This document shows positions 56,583 to 64,000 of a stretch of DNA of 64,000 nt, one piece after another (positions within the stretch are counted from its first letter, which is position 1; each line of letters begins with the position of its first letter). Source of the stretch: Stappia sp. 28M-7. GTDB taxonomy: Bacteria > Pseudomonadota > Alphaproteobacteria > Rhizobiales > Stappiaceae. The stretch spans positions 2,936,258-3,000,257 of the forward strand of contig NZ_JACMIA010000001.1 of assembly GCF_014252955.1 (NCBI RefSeq). The letters run 5' to 3'. Both the position numbers and the translations under genes were made by a program. The notes below the pieces were generated by a model, which searched no databases, had not been told where the DNA came from, and worked only from the letters and a program-made list of their open reading frames with translations.

Positions 56583-57019
56583 AGTCTGTCCTTGCCGGCA
56601 CCCTCAGGTGCCTCTGCTTTCCCTGCGGCAGCCTGCTTGCAGCCGCCGCCCGGAAACGCATTGTCGTTAGGTAGAGTTTACCACCATATCCGCAGCCCGC
56701 AACTTGCGAGCCCCCGCATTCCTCGACGAGAGCCAGTGACCCGCCAACGGCGGCGTTACCTGCGATATGGGAATGAAGCGAGCGGATATACACAGGCACG
56801 CGCGATCAAATTTTCGCTGAGCCGGCATCCATGCTTGACAGCGCAGGCACGCATTCATAAAAAGCCGCCCATGGATGCGCTGCCGCTTCGCGGTGGGCGC
56901 CGGACGGTTTTTACCGAAAACCTTCCGGCAGGATCTCAGGGACAAAGCGGCCCAAAAGGCCTCGGCACCTTGAAAATCCTCGATTTCCGGCCATATCCGG
57001 ATAAGGCATCCAACGGCAT
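56583..57019. other. intergenic region upstream of tRNA-Gln
   Basis: About 437 bases between the Ppx/GppA start and the tRNA. It holds a possible tRNA promoter (TTGACA at 56835-56840 with an A/T-rich -10-like stretch about 16 bases on). No gene is supported; open frames here are shadows or run antisense. Confidence 0.4.
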
Positions 57020-57093
57020 TGGGGAATAGGTTAACGGTAGACCCGCGGACTCTGACTCCGTTAGTCCTGGTTCGAATCCAGGTTCCCCAGCCA
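57020..57093 (+). tRNA. tRNA-Gln (CTG anticodon)
   Basis: A 74-base tRNA with an encoded CCA end. The acceptor TGGGGAA pairs with TTCCCCA before GCCA; the unusual U1-A72 end is typical of glutamine tRNA. The anticodon loop is CTCTGAC (anticodon CTG) on a GCGGA/TCCGT-like stem, and the T arm carries GGTTCGAATCC. It lies alone on the plus strand. Confidence 0.95.
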
Positions 57094-57264
57094 ACTTCTC
57101 TCCCGGATATCACCACAGCGCCTGCCCTGAGGGTCATTTCCCTGCACTTGCAGCAATGCACGCATGCGTCCGTGCGTTGACGCTTGAGAGAAGCCCTTTG
57201 CCCGGTTAGGCTGCAAGCGGGTCTGTTGCTCTACGTGACATTGTCCGCTCCGGAGGATGCGCCG

Positions 57265-58554
57265 GTGAAACGCGAAGTCCTGGGCATTCTCGCCGGCGCC
57301 CTGCTGGCATTTGCGGCGGCTCCCGCATCGGCGGACTATCTGTCGCCGCGCAGCAGCTCTGATTGCAACCTCTACACCCCCGCCTATCCCTTCAAGGCAA
57401 GGCTGGACGCGATCGACGCCCGCGCCAGCCAATGCGAGCAGTCGCACAGCCAGTTGGGCTGGACGAGCGCATGCGGACATTATGGCCCGAATGCATGCCT
57501 GCCGATCTACCAGCAGACCTGCGCCTTGAGGGGCCAGATGGCCCGTATCGAGGCGCAATGCCGGCAGACCCTCGAGAACTGGAAGATTCGGGAGGCCGCC
57601 GAAGCGCGTCGCCGCGAAGCCGAAGAACAGGCCCGCAAGGACGCCCAGCGCTTTCTGAACGAGACAGGCGCCAGAGCCGGCCACAAGCAGGAGCCCTATG
57701 CCGCGCTGCGCGACGGGCAGGCCTTGCCGCTGGAGGTGTCCGACCGGCTGCGCCACGCGCGCGGATTGCCCGGCCCGGGCGGCGCCGAAAAGCTCTCGCG
57801 CGCCTTCGTCAAGCACGGCACGGCTCGGATGCAGGACATCCAGGCCGCAGCCCTCGCCTATCTGGAAGGAGCGACCTCCAGCTTCCAGCTCCACAGCCCG
57901 CCGAACACGCGAGGCTACAGCGCCGCCAATCCTCGCCGCTCCGCCTCGCAGCTGGACCGTGCGCTCCACAGCCGCACGACCCAGTTGCAGCGGATCGAGG
58001 CCATGCAGGACCTGCAAGCGGCCGGCGGCACGCCCCCGATGGACAGCGCGTACTCGGTGCTGATGACGCAGATCGTCGAAGCGCAGGCCAATGGCACCCT
58101 GCCCGCCGATAGCGTCGATGCAGTGACCCGCTGGATCGCCAGCGAAGTGGAGCGGGCGGAAACGGAGTGGGGAAACGCCGAGCGCGCAAGGGTGTCGCGA
58201 GAACTCGAGGCGCTTTTGCCGCAGCAGCGAGCGCTTGCGAACGCCGCGTTCCAGGTGCTGGACGAGCGCCGACGGCAGGACGAAGCACGCCGGAGGGCCG
58301 CAGAACAGGAGGCCGCGCGCCAACGCGGCAACGGCGCGGGCGGAACGCGGTCCGGCACGGCTTCGGGCGGCGGGAGCAGCGGGCACCCCGGCGGATCCCG
58401 CTACGAGTACTGCCAGGCAAATCCGCATCTGAGCTGGACCAACTGCCTGCAGGGGCGCGATACCCCAACGAGCAGCAGCAGGCCGGACAGGCGGAATTCC
58501 GGCTCCAACGGCAGCAGGAACAATTGCGGCAGCCGGACATGCGGCGTCTTCTGA
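57265..58554 (+). CDS. exported Cys-containing protein, function unknown
   Basis: A 429-residue protein with a Sec signal peptide (KREVLGILAGALLAFAAAPASA, cut near residue 23). The early mature part has seven cysteines over about 65 residues (DCNLYT, SQCEQS, SACGHYG, NACLP, QTCALRG, AQCRQ). A long charged coiled-coil-like helix (about 110-145), a Ser/Gly-rich linker and a second Cys group at the C-terminus follow (YEYCQANP, NNCGSRTCGVF). No family recognised. GTG 57265 follows GGAGG by 8 bases; the upstream frame to 57184 has no ribosome site. It precedes the ankyrin gene by 22 bases. Confidence 0.72.
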   Translation: MKREVLGILAGALLAFAAAPASADYLSPRSSSDCNLYTPAYPFKARLDAIDARASQCEQSHSQLGWTSACGHYGPNACLPIYQQTCALRGQMARIEAQCRQTLENWKIREAAEARRREAEEQARKDAQRFLNETGARAGHKQEPYAALRDGQALPLEVSDRLRHARGLPGPGGAEKLSRAFVKHGTARMQDIQAAALAYLEGATSSFQLHSPPNTRGYSAANPRRSASQLDRALHSRTTQLQRIEAMQDLQAAGGTPPMDSAYSVLMTQIVEAQANGTLPADSVDAVTRWIASEVERAETEWGNAERARVSRELEALLPQQRALANAAFQVLDERRRQDEARRRAAEQEAARQRGNGAGGTRSGTASGGGSSGHPGGSRYEYCQANPHLSWTNCLQGRDTPTSSSRPDRRNSGSNGSRNNCGSRTCGVF

Positions 58555-58576
58555 GGCGGTGGACAGGGGGAGCGGC

Positions 58577-60304
58577 ATGCGAAGGATGACCAATGCCCTG
58601 CGGACGGTTTCCCTGTCCGTGTTGTTGATGACCTGCCCGCAGGTCGGAACCGGTATCCTCACCGCCCAGGAAAGCATCTCCAGAACCGATGCGGCGGTGA
58701 TGGCTGCCGCCCGTGCCGACGACCTCGACACCCTGAAACAGCTCGCCGAGGCCGGACTGGATCTCGCCGCGGTGGAGCATGACGGCGCCAACCTCGCAAC
58801 CATCGCCGCCATGCGCGGCTCGCCGGACACGCTGGCTTTCCTTGCAGCTCAAGGCGTCGACCTGAACCTGAAGGACGCCGAAGGCTACACGCCGGTCATG
58901 CGGGCACTGCAGCAGGCCCGCACCGACAATGCGCTGAAGCTCCGGGAACTCGGCGCCAGTCTCGAAGGGATCACCGAGGACGGCTACTCCGTCAGGGTCC
59001 TTGCCGAGGTCGCCGGACTGGAGGATTTCGGCCCTGAGCCTCCCCCGCCCTCCCTGCAGCTCTCCCCGGATGCCGCCGACACGATCCTGCTCAAGGCAGC
59101 GGAATTCGGCGACCTCGACAGCGTCCGCTTCGCGCTCGATCACGGCGCAAATGTTTCCGCGCGGGCCGCCAACGGCTGGACGCCGCTGATGATCGCGGCT
59201 CTCGGCGGCCACGCGGACATCGTCCGCCATCTTGTGACTGCAGGAGCGGCAGGCGAGGAGGACGGCCCTCTGCCGACCGTGGATGGCAAGCTCGATGCGG
59301 TCGTCGCGGCTCTGGTGGGCGGCGCCAAACGGGAGGAGAGCCGCGCCGACGAACTTGTATGCGCCCTCTCGCATGCCAGGAACCTTGCCCGCGACATGCC
59401 GCGATATCGCGCGGTGGCAAGCAGGCTCGGCTACAGCGATGTCTTCCAGGACAAGCATTTCCCGGCCAACGACCTGCCTCCGCTGGAAATCGACCTCCCC
59501 TATCCGCGGAGGGGAGATGCTGCGGCCTGGCGTGCCCTGCAGTCGGCGCTGCGCGACAAGGGGCTTTACCAGGGCACAATCGACGGGGTTCTCGGCGACC
59601 AGAGCCTGATTGCGTTGCACTATTACTTCCAGCCGCTCTTCGAACGGCTCGTCCAGCGCTCCGCGACCGCAGCCGCGCGGGCGCAAGAGGCCTTGGCGGG
59701 CGGAGACCGATCCTCTCCTTACGGTGAGGTCGGTCGAGGCATCTCGGGAGAGACCGCCTATGGCCAGAAACTCGGGTCCACGCCGAAGCCCGTCTACTTC
59801 GCCGAAGGTATCGACGACCGCGGCCGTGCAGCCGGCGACAAGATCACCGTCACCTATCAGGATGCCAGCGAGGGCCATCAGCGGCGGCTGCAGCTGAGCC
59901 AGCAGCCGGACGGTTCCGGATTTTACCAGTATTTCCATACCTATATAGCCGGCGGCTTTTTCTTGGCCCATGTGCGCGGCAACTCGCTCACTCTGAGTTT
60001 CAACGGCGAGCGGCCTCGGATCCAGCACGAGGTCAGGCTGAACCTGTCCGCCGGGTCGCGGATCGAGGTGCGCCCCGTTGCCGGCGCCAGTCTCAGCCCG
60101 TCTCGACCTCTCCCGTGCCTGCCGCAGGATCCTGCGCCGATCATTCTCGATTCGGCTTCCAGCTCCGTCATTCTCGACGCGTCGGACGATGCCCCGGCCG
60201 AGCCGCGCTCCCGGCTCCTCCGCATCGACGAGAACGCGCCTGCACCGCAGGAGCCGGCGGCGAGCGCACCCGTCCAGGATGCCAGCGAGGCCTGGGAGCG
60301 CTGA
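58577..60304 (+). CDS. exported ankyrin-repeat protein
   Basis: A 575-residue protein with an N-terminal hydrophobic export segment (about residues 8-28). Two ankyrin groups follow (about 35-125, with LDLAAVEHDGANLATIAA and DLNLKDAEGYTPVMRAL; and about 170-225, GWTPLMIAALGGHADIVRHLV). A peptidoglycan-binding-like unit lies about 315-350 (ALQSALRDKGLYQGTIDGVLGDQS), then a unique C-terminal half. It forms a pair with the exported gene just upstream, and the start has GGGGGAG four bases before. Possibly an envelope or secreted interaction protein; no family match is claimed for the whole. Confidence 0.75.
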   Translation: MRRMTNALRTVSLSVLLMTCPQVGTGILTAQESISRTDAAVMAAARADDLDTLKQLAEAGLDLAAVEHDGANLATIAAMRGSPDTLAFLAAQGVDLNLKDAEGYTPVMRALQQARTDNALKLRELGASLEGITEDGYSVRVLAEVAGLEDFGPEPPPPSLQLSPDAADTILLKAAEFGDLDSVRFALDHGANVSARAANGWTPLMIAALGGHADIVRHLVTAGAAGEEDGPLPTVDGKLDAVVAALVGGAKREESRADELVCALSHARNLARDMPRYRAVASRLGYSDVFQDKHFPANDLPPLEIDLPYPRRGDAAAWRALQSALRDKGLYQGTIDGVLGDQSLIALHYYFQPLFERLVQRSATAAARAQEALAGGDRSSPYGEVGRGISGETAYGQKLGSTPKPVYFAEGIDDRGRAAGDKITVTYQDASEGHQRRLQLSQQPDGSGFYQYFHTYIAGGFFLAHVRGNSLTLSFNGERPRIQHEVRLNLSAGSRIEVRPVAGASLSPSRPLPCLPQDPAPIILDSASSSVILDASDDAPAEPRSRLLRIDENAPAPQEPAASAPVQDASEAWER

Positions 60305-60396
60305 TCGCAGCCGACGCTGCGTCTCCTTCGGATTTTCCCCTGCCTTCGAGCGTGCGACGCGGCCGGACCATGGCCGCGCGACGCAGCTAGATTGTG

Positions 60397-60529
60397 TTTG
60401 TCCGACAAACCGGCAAAGCGCGAAATCGTCACCGAGCAGCAGCTCATTGGCGGAAATTCGGAGGCGAAAGAGGCGAGAAATATCCGCTTGACGGTCAAAA
60501 CCTGCTTGTGCCAACCTTTGTCCGACAAA
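60397..60529. promoter_or_regulatory. duplicated palindrome TTTGTCCGACAAA, candidate GntR operators
   Basis: The perfect 13-bp palindrome TTTGTC-C-GACAAA occurs twice, at 60397-60409 and 60517-60529, exactly 120 bases apart, in the gap upstream of the GntR gene at 60596. The repeat distance is close to eleven or twelve helical turns, compatible with looping by a dimeric repressor. Confidence 0.7.
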
Positions 60530-60595
60530 GGGACTAACTGACAAGGCGCGCCGCCAAGATGCGTGCCGCAGCCGTCCGGGAGGAGACGTTCAGCA

Positions 60596-61375
60596 ATGTC
60601 GATGGCGGAGCCGGGTCGCTTCGAAAAGATCAAGGTGCCCTCCGCCTACCAGATGGTCGCGGAGGCGATCGAGCGCGAGATCATGGCCGGGCGCCTGCGC
60701 CCGGGCGACGAGATCGGCACCGAGGCAGAGCTGGTGCGCCAGTTCGGCGTCAACCGCTCGACGGTGCGCGAGGGCATCCGCCTGCTGGAGCAGGCGGGAC
60801 TGGTCCAGCGCGAGGCCGGCCGCAAGCTCTATGTCTGCCTTCCCCACTACCGCAAACTGTCCGACCGCATGAGCCGCGCCCTGGTCCTGCACCAGGTGAC
60901 CTTTCGCGAGCTGTTCGAGGCGGCCGTGATCCTCGAGCTCGGGGTGATCGAAAGCGCCGTCGACGAGGCAACGGAAGAGGACCTTGCCGCGCTGGAGGCC
61001 AACCAGGCGATGGCCGAGGCGGCGCTGGACGATCCGGTGCGCCTTGCCGGTCTCGACACGGAATTTCATGCGCTGATGGCCAAGGCCTCGCGCAACCGGG
61101 TGCTGGAACTGGCGCGCGAGCCGGCCGCACTCCTGTTCTTTCCCACCTCGGAGCTGATCTGCCGCCGGGTGCCGCAAGGCGCCGGCCGCATGGTCGCTGC
61201 CCACCGACGGCTGATCGATGCCGTCGCCGCGCGCGACAAGGAGGAAGCGTGCCTGTGGATGCGGCGGCATGTGGTCGACTGGAAGCGCGGCTTCGAGCGG
61301 GCCGGTCGCGACATCGACGAGCCGGTGGAGAGCATCTTCGAGCGTCTGTCGGGGGTGAGACAATACGCATCGTGA
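60596..61375 (+). CDS. GntR family regulator, FCD (FadR) subfamily
   Basis: A 259-residue FCD-type GntR regulator. HTH about residues 15-80 (ELVRQFGVNRSTVREGIRLLEQAGLV), FCD domain after about 100 (LDTEFHALM and AHRRLIDAV carry likely ligand contacts). It lies directly upstream of the branched-chain-type ABC transporter on the same strand and has two identical palindromes in front, so autoregulation and control of the transporter are likely. ATG 60596 or the next ATG at 60602 could start it. Confidence 0.9.
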   Translation: MSMAEPGRFEKIKVPSAYQMVAEAIEREIMAGRLRPGDEIGTEAELVRQFGVNRSTVREGIRLLEQAGLVQREAGRKLYVCLPHYRKLSDRMSRALVLHQVTFRELFEAAVILELGVIESAVDEATEEDLAALEANQAMAEAALDDPVRLAGLDTEFHALMAKASRNRVLELAREPAALLFFPTSELICRRVPQGAGRMVAAHRRLIDAVAARDKEEACLWMRRHVVDWKRGFERAGRDIDEPVESIFERLSGVRQYAS

Positions 61376-61442
61376 ATTGAGGTTTTCCGGCTCTGGAGGG
61401 GGCCGCCGGTCGCGACCGGAAAGACAAAGGACTGGGAGGAAC

Positions 61443-61541
61443 ATGTCGCAGGTTCTGCATGACCGGCCGCTGGCGGCCGGCTCCATCGCGCCCGTGCGCC
61501 GCCAGGTTGCCGTTGCAGGCACCAGGAAGGGGCACCGATGA
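61443..61541 (+). CDS. 32-codon ORF translationally coupled to livG
   Basis: A short ORF with GGGAGG placed 3-4 bases before its ATG, encoding a 32-residue basic peptide (starts MSQVLHDRPLAAG, ends GTRKGHR). Its TGA overlaps the livG ATG (ATGA at 61538-61541). No family is recognised. It may be a leader that couples or controls livG translation rather than a functional protein. The livG start has no equally strong site of its own. Confidence 0.5.
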   Translation: MSQVLHDRPLAAGSIAPVRRQVAVAGTRKGHR

Positions 61542-62419
61542 CCGCGCCCCACGAGACCGGCGCCGCGCGCCTGGAGGTCGAGGGACTGTCGCTGTCCTTC
61601 GGCGGCCTCAAGGCGCTGCGCGGCGTGTCCTTCTCGGCCGAGCCCGGCTCAATCACGGCGCTGATCGGCCCGAACGGCGCCGGCAAGACCTCCATGTTCA
61701 ACTGCATCTCGGGCTTCTACAAGCCGCAGCAGGGGAGCGTGCGCTTCGACGGTCGCGACGTGACGCGGATGCATCCGCCCGAGCGCGCCGCCCTCGGCTT
61801 CGCCCGCACCTTCCAGAACATCGCGCTCTTCCGCGGCATGACCGTGCTCGACAACATCAAGCTCGGCCGCCACGCCCACATGAAGACCGGCCTGTTGCAG
61901 GCCCTCGCCTATTGGGGTCCGGCCCAGCGCGAGGAGGTGGAGCTGCGCGCCGAGATCGAGCGCCGCATCATCGACTTCCTCGAGATCGACCACATCCGCA
62001 ACATGCCGGTCGCCTCGCTGTCCTACGGCCTGCAGAAGCGGGTCGAGCTTGCCCGCGCGTTGGCCATGCGCCCGCGCATCCTGCTGCTCGACGAGCCGGT
62101 CGCCGGCATGAACCGCGAGGAAACCGAGGACATGGCCCGCTTCATCCTCGACGTGAAGGAGGAATGGGGCACCACGATCCTGATGGTCGAGCACGACATG
62201 GGCATGGTCATGGACATCTCCGACCATGTGGTCGTGCTGAATTTCGGCGAGGTCATCGCCAGCGGCCTGCCGCACGAAGTGCAGGCGGATCCGCATGTGA
62301 CGGAAGCCTATCTCGGCAGCGGCGATCCCGCCGCACTGATGGCCCGCCTCAAGGGCGAGGCCGGCGCATCTGGCGGCACTGCCGCTGCAGAGCGCGAAAC
62401 GCGCGAGGACGTGGCATGA
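61538..62419 (+). CDS. livG: branched-chain-type ABC transporter ATP-binding protein LivG
   Basis: A 293-residue ATPase of the LivG family. Walker A is GPNGAGKT (residues 44-51), and the family has the long insert FCRTFQNIALF-like region and the signature LSYGLQKRVELARAL. Walker B with LLLDEPVAGMNREE and the VEHDMGMVMDISDHVVVLN switch region follow. Its stop overlaps the livH start (ATGA at 62416). The binding protein and LivF are not in the window; LivF probably lies to the right. Confidence 0.94.
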   Translation: MTAPHETGAARLEVEGLSLSFGGLKALRGVSFSAEPGSITALIGPNGAGKTSMFNCISGFYKPQQGSVRFDGRDVTRMHPPERAALGFARTFQNIALFRGMTVLDNIKLGRHAHMKTGLLQALAYWGPAQREEVELRAEIERRIIDFLEIDHIRNMPVASLSYGLQKRVELARALAMRPRILLLDEPVAGMNREETEDMARFILDVKEEWGTTILMVEHDMGMVMDISDHVVVLNFGEVIASGLPHEVQADPHVTEAYLGSGDPAALMARLKGEAGASGGTAAAERETREDVA

Positions 62420-63297
62420 GCGACCTTCTCTTCTTCACCGAGGTGACGCTGGCCGGTCTCGGCTCCGGCGCCCTGCTGTCGCTGACGGCGCTTGCCTTCG
62501 TGCTGATCTACAAGGCGACGCGGGTGATCAACCTTGCCGTCGGCGAGCTGTTGATGCTCGGCGGCTACCTCTTCTTCGCCTTCGCCGCCGGTCTCGGCCT
62601 TCCGGCCTGGGCGGCGATCCCGCTCGCCATCGCCGGCGGCGGTCTCGTCGGCGCGGTGGTCGAGCGCGGGTTGATCCGTCCGATGCTCGGCGAGAGCCCG
62701 ATCGCCGTCTTCATGGTGACGATCGGCCTCGGCTCGGTCCTGGTCGGCCTCGTCGAACTCGTCTGGGGCACCGATCCGCGCGCCCTGCCCGCCTTCATGG
62801 GCAATGCGCCGATCTTCATCGGCGAGGCCTATGTCTCGCGCAAGATCGCCATCGCCTTCGCGGTTGCCGCCGTGGTGATCGCGGTCTTTCTCGCCCTTTT
62901 CCGCTTCTGGCGCGGCGGCGTCGCGCTGCGGGCGACGGCAACCGACCAGGCCGCGGCGTATTCCTGTGGCATCAACGTGCCGGGCGTCTTCTCGCTCGCC
63001 TGGGTGATCGGCTGCGGCACTGCCGCCGGCGCCGGCGTCCTGCTCGGTTCCATCGGCGGCATCTCGCCGGCCATGGGCGTCTTCGGCCTGTCCGCGCTGG
63101 TCGTGGTCATCGTCGGCGGTCTCGACTCCGTCGCCGGAGCCCTTGTCGGCGGCCTCGTCATCGGCCTCATCGAGGCCTGGGCCGGGACCTATCTCGGCGG
63201 CGAATACAAGCTCGTCACCACATTCGGCCTCCTCCTCGTCGCCTTGATGATCCGTCCCTACGGCTTGTTCGGCACGACAGAAATCGAGCGTCTCTGA
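62416..63297 (+). CDS. livH: branched-chain-type ABC transporter permease LivH
   Basis: A 293-residue permease with about eight helices. The LivH signature VLIYKATRVINLAVGELLMLGGY (about residues 29-51) and the late GFxSVAGALVGGL-type repeat (IVGGLDSVAGALVGGLVIGL) are clear. It makes one half of the membrane channel for amino acids, amides or aromatic acids. It overlaps livG by four bases and is followed after one base by livM. Confidence 0.94.
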   Translation: MSDLLFFTEVTLAGLGSGALLSLTALAFVLIYKATRVINLAVGELLMLGGYLFFAFAAGLGLPAWAAIPLAIAGGGLVGAVVERGLIRPMLGESPIAVFMVTIGLGSVLVGLVELVWGTDPRALPAFMGNAPIFIGEAYVSRKIAIAFAVAAVVIAVFLALFRFWRGGVALRATATDQAAAYSCGINVPGVFSLAWVIGCGTAAGAGVLLGSIGGISPAMGVFGLSALVVVIVGGLDSVAGALVGGLVIGLIEAWAGTYLGGEYKLVTTFGLLLVALMIRPYGLFGTTEIERL

Positions 63298-63298
63298 C

Positions 63299-64000
63299 AT
63301 GCAGATCGGAACCGCCAAGCACAGCTACCAGGCCGACGAGGCGCTGCTGACCACCCGGCCGCAGCGCGTGTGGATGGCCCTGTTCGCCCTGAGCCTTTGC
63401 ATCGCGCCCTTCGTGCTCGACAATTACTGGCTCTATCTCGCCTGCCTCGTGGCCATCAACGTGGCGAGCGCCACCGGCCTCAACATCCTTACCGGCTATA
63501 CAGGCCTCGTCAGCCTCGGCCAGGCCGCCTTCATGGCGGTCGGCGCCTACACGGTCGGCTGGATGCAGCTGAACCTCGGCACGCCCTTCCTGCTGAACCT
63601 CGTCGCCGGCGGCATCATTGCCGCGGCGGTCGGCATCCTGGTCGGCATCCCGAGCCTTCGGGTCAAGGGCCTCTACCTGGCCATCGCCACCATCGCCGCC
63701 TCGTTCATCCTGCATTTCATCTTCGTCAACTGGGAGAGCGTGACCAACGGCAACAGCGGCCTGACGCTGACACCGGCGAGCTTCTTCGGCACGCCGCTGA
63801 CGGACTACTCCCAGCTCTATTTCGTCTTCGTGCCGATCACCGCGCTGATGGTGCTGGGCGCGGCCAATCTCTTCCGCACCCGCGTCGGGCGCGCCTTCAT
63901 CGCCATCCGCGATCGCGACATCTCGGCCGAGGTGCTGGGCATCTCGCTGCTGCGCTACAAGCTGATGAGCTTTGCGATCTCGTCCTTCTATGCGGGCGTT
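63299..64000 (+). CDS. livM: branched-chain-type ABC transporter permease LivM (3' part beyond window)
   Basis: The first 234 residues of a LivM-family permease, open to the window edge. The typical GLNILTGYTGLVSLGQAAFMAVGAY (about residues 60-84), IPSLRVKGLYLAIATIAASFI and the final IRDRDISAEVLGISLLRYKLMSFAISSFYAGV-like stretch identify it. The ATG at 63299 starts one base after the livH stop. The transported compound is unknown. Confidence 0.93.
   Translation, partial: MQIGTAKHSYQADEALLTTRPQRVWMALFALSLCIAPFVLDNYWLYLACLVAINVASATGLNILTGYTGLVSLGQAAFMAVGAYTVGWMQLNLGTPFLLNLVAGGIIAAAVGILVGIPSLRVKGLYLAIATIAASFILHFIFVNWESVTNGNSGLTLTPASFFGTPLTDYSQLYFVFVPITALMVLGAANLFRTRVGRAFIAIRDRDISAEVLGISLLRYKLMSFAISSFYAGV

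Noticed and set aside
57020-57093. tRNA-Gln as an island attachment site
   Set aside because: No repeat of its 3' end and no integrase gene were seen in the window, so this remains unsupported.

Overview
The window is about 65% GC and densely packed with genes. It reads as chromosome of an alphaproteobacterium, probably Hyphomicrobiales and perhaps Stappiaceae. That placement is an inference from the gene families present (NnrU, FCD-type GntR regulators, TRAP, TTT and ABC uptake systems, DUF3830, HcnABC-type dehydrogenases) and from overall composition. It was not tested by database search.

Left part (1-14.5 kb): a partial NnrU gene at the edge, a PilZ protein, a DMT exporter, a nitroreductase divergent from a LysR regulator, and an MFS permease. 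Next come an arsenic operon (arsR-arsC-acr3), a small Cys-containing protein coupled to a methyltransferase, an Asp/Glu racemase-like protein and an XRE-cupin regulator. They are followed by a copper cluster (Cys-rich membrane-anchored protein, PCu(A)C chaperone, PepSY membrane protein), a Gate-domain membrane protein divergent from an Lrp regulator, and an unknown membrane protein.

Central part (14.5-40.8 kb): a large accessory catabolic region. Operon A (minus strand, 21645 to 14531) encodes ABC permease, DHDPS-family lyase, a 969-residue fusion of all three subunits of an HcnABC-type dehydrogenase, ABC ATPase, hydantoinase and DUF3830. Operon B (plus strand, 24602 to 27790) holds the matching solute-binding protein, an aspartate-dehydrogenase-like protein and an unusual M20-like protein; a phosphotriesterase-family gene diverges from it. 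A shared 20-bp element precedes both operons, and two GntR genes lie between them. Operon C (minus, 33855 to 27847) carries a TRAP transporter, the same dehydrogenase type as three separate genes, and RidA. Operon D (minus, 39945 to 35047) carries a ThDP enzyme and a TctCBA transporter, with its own divergent GntR. Together they suggest uptake and oxidative breakdown of nitrogen-containing organic acids or cyclic amides. The substrate cannot be read from the sequence.

40.9-47.4 kb: an SDR plus SnoaL pair with a divergent LysR, an HTH regulator divergent from an MFS exporter, two small unknown genes and an AraC regulator.

Right part (47.4-64 kb): mostly core genes. These are guaA, a TPR protein, an RsmB-like RNA methyltransferase, a small basic protein with a strong terminator, guaB, rlmE, a Ppx/GppA phosphatase with an unusual basic N-terminal tail, and tRNA-Gln(CTG). 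They are followed by two exported proteins of unknown role (one with ankyrin repeats), and a GntR gene with a duplicated palindrome ahead of a branched-chain-type ABC transporter (livG-livH-livM, cut by the right edge). That transporter is preceded by a 32-codon coupled ORF. No rRNA, insertion sequence, prophage or CRISPR array was seen.
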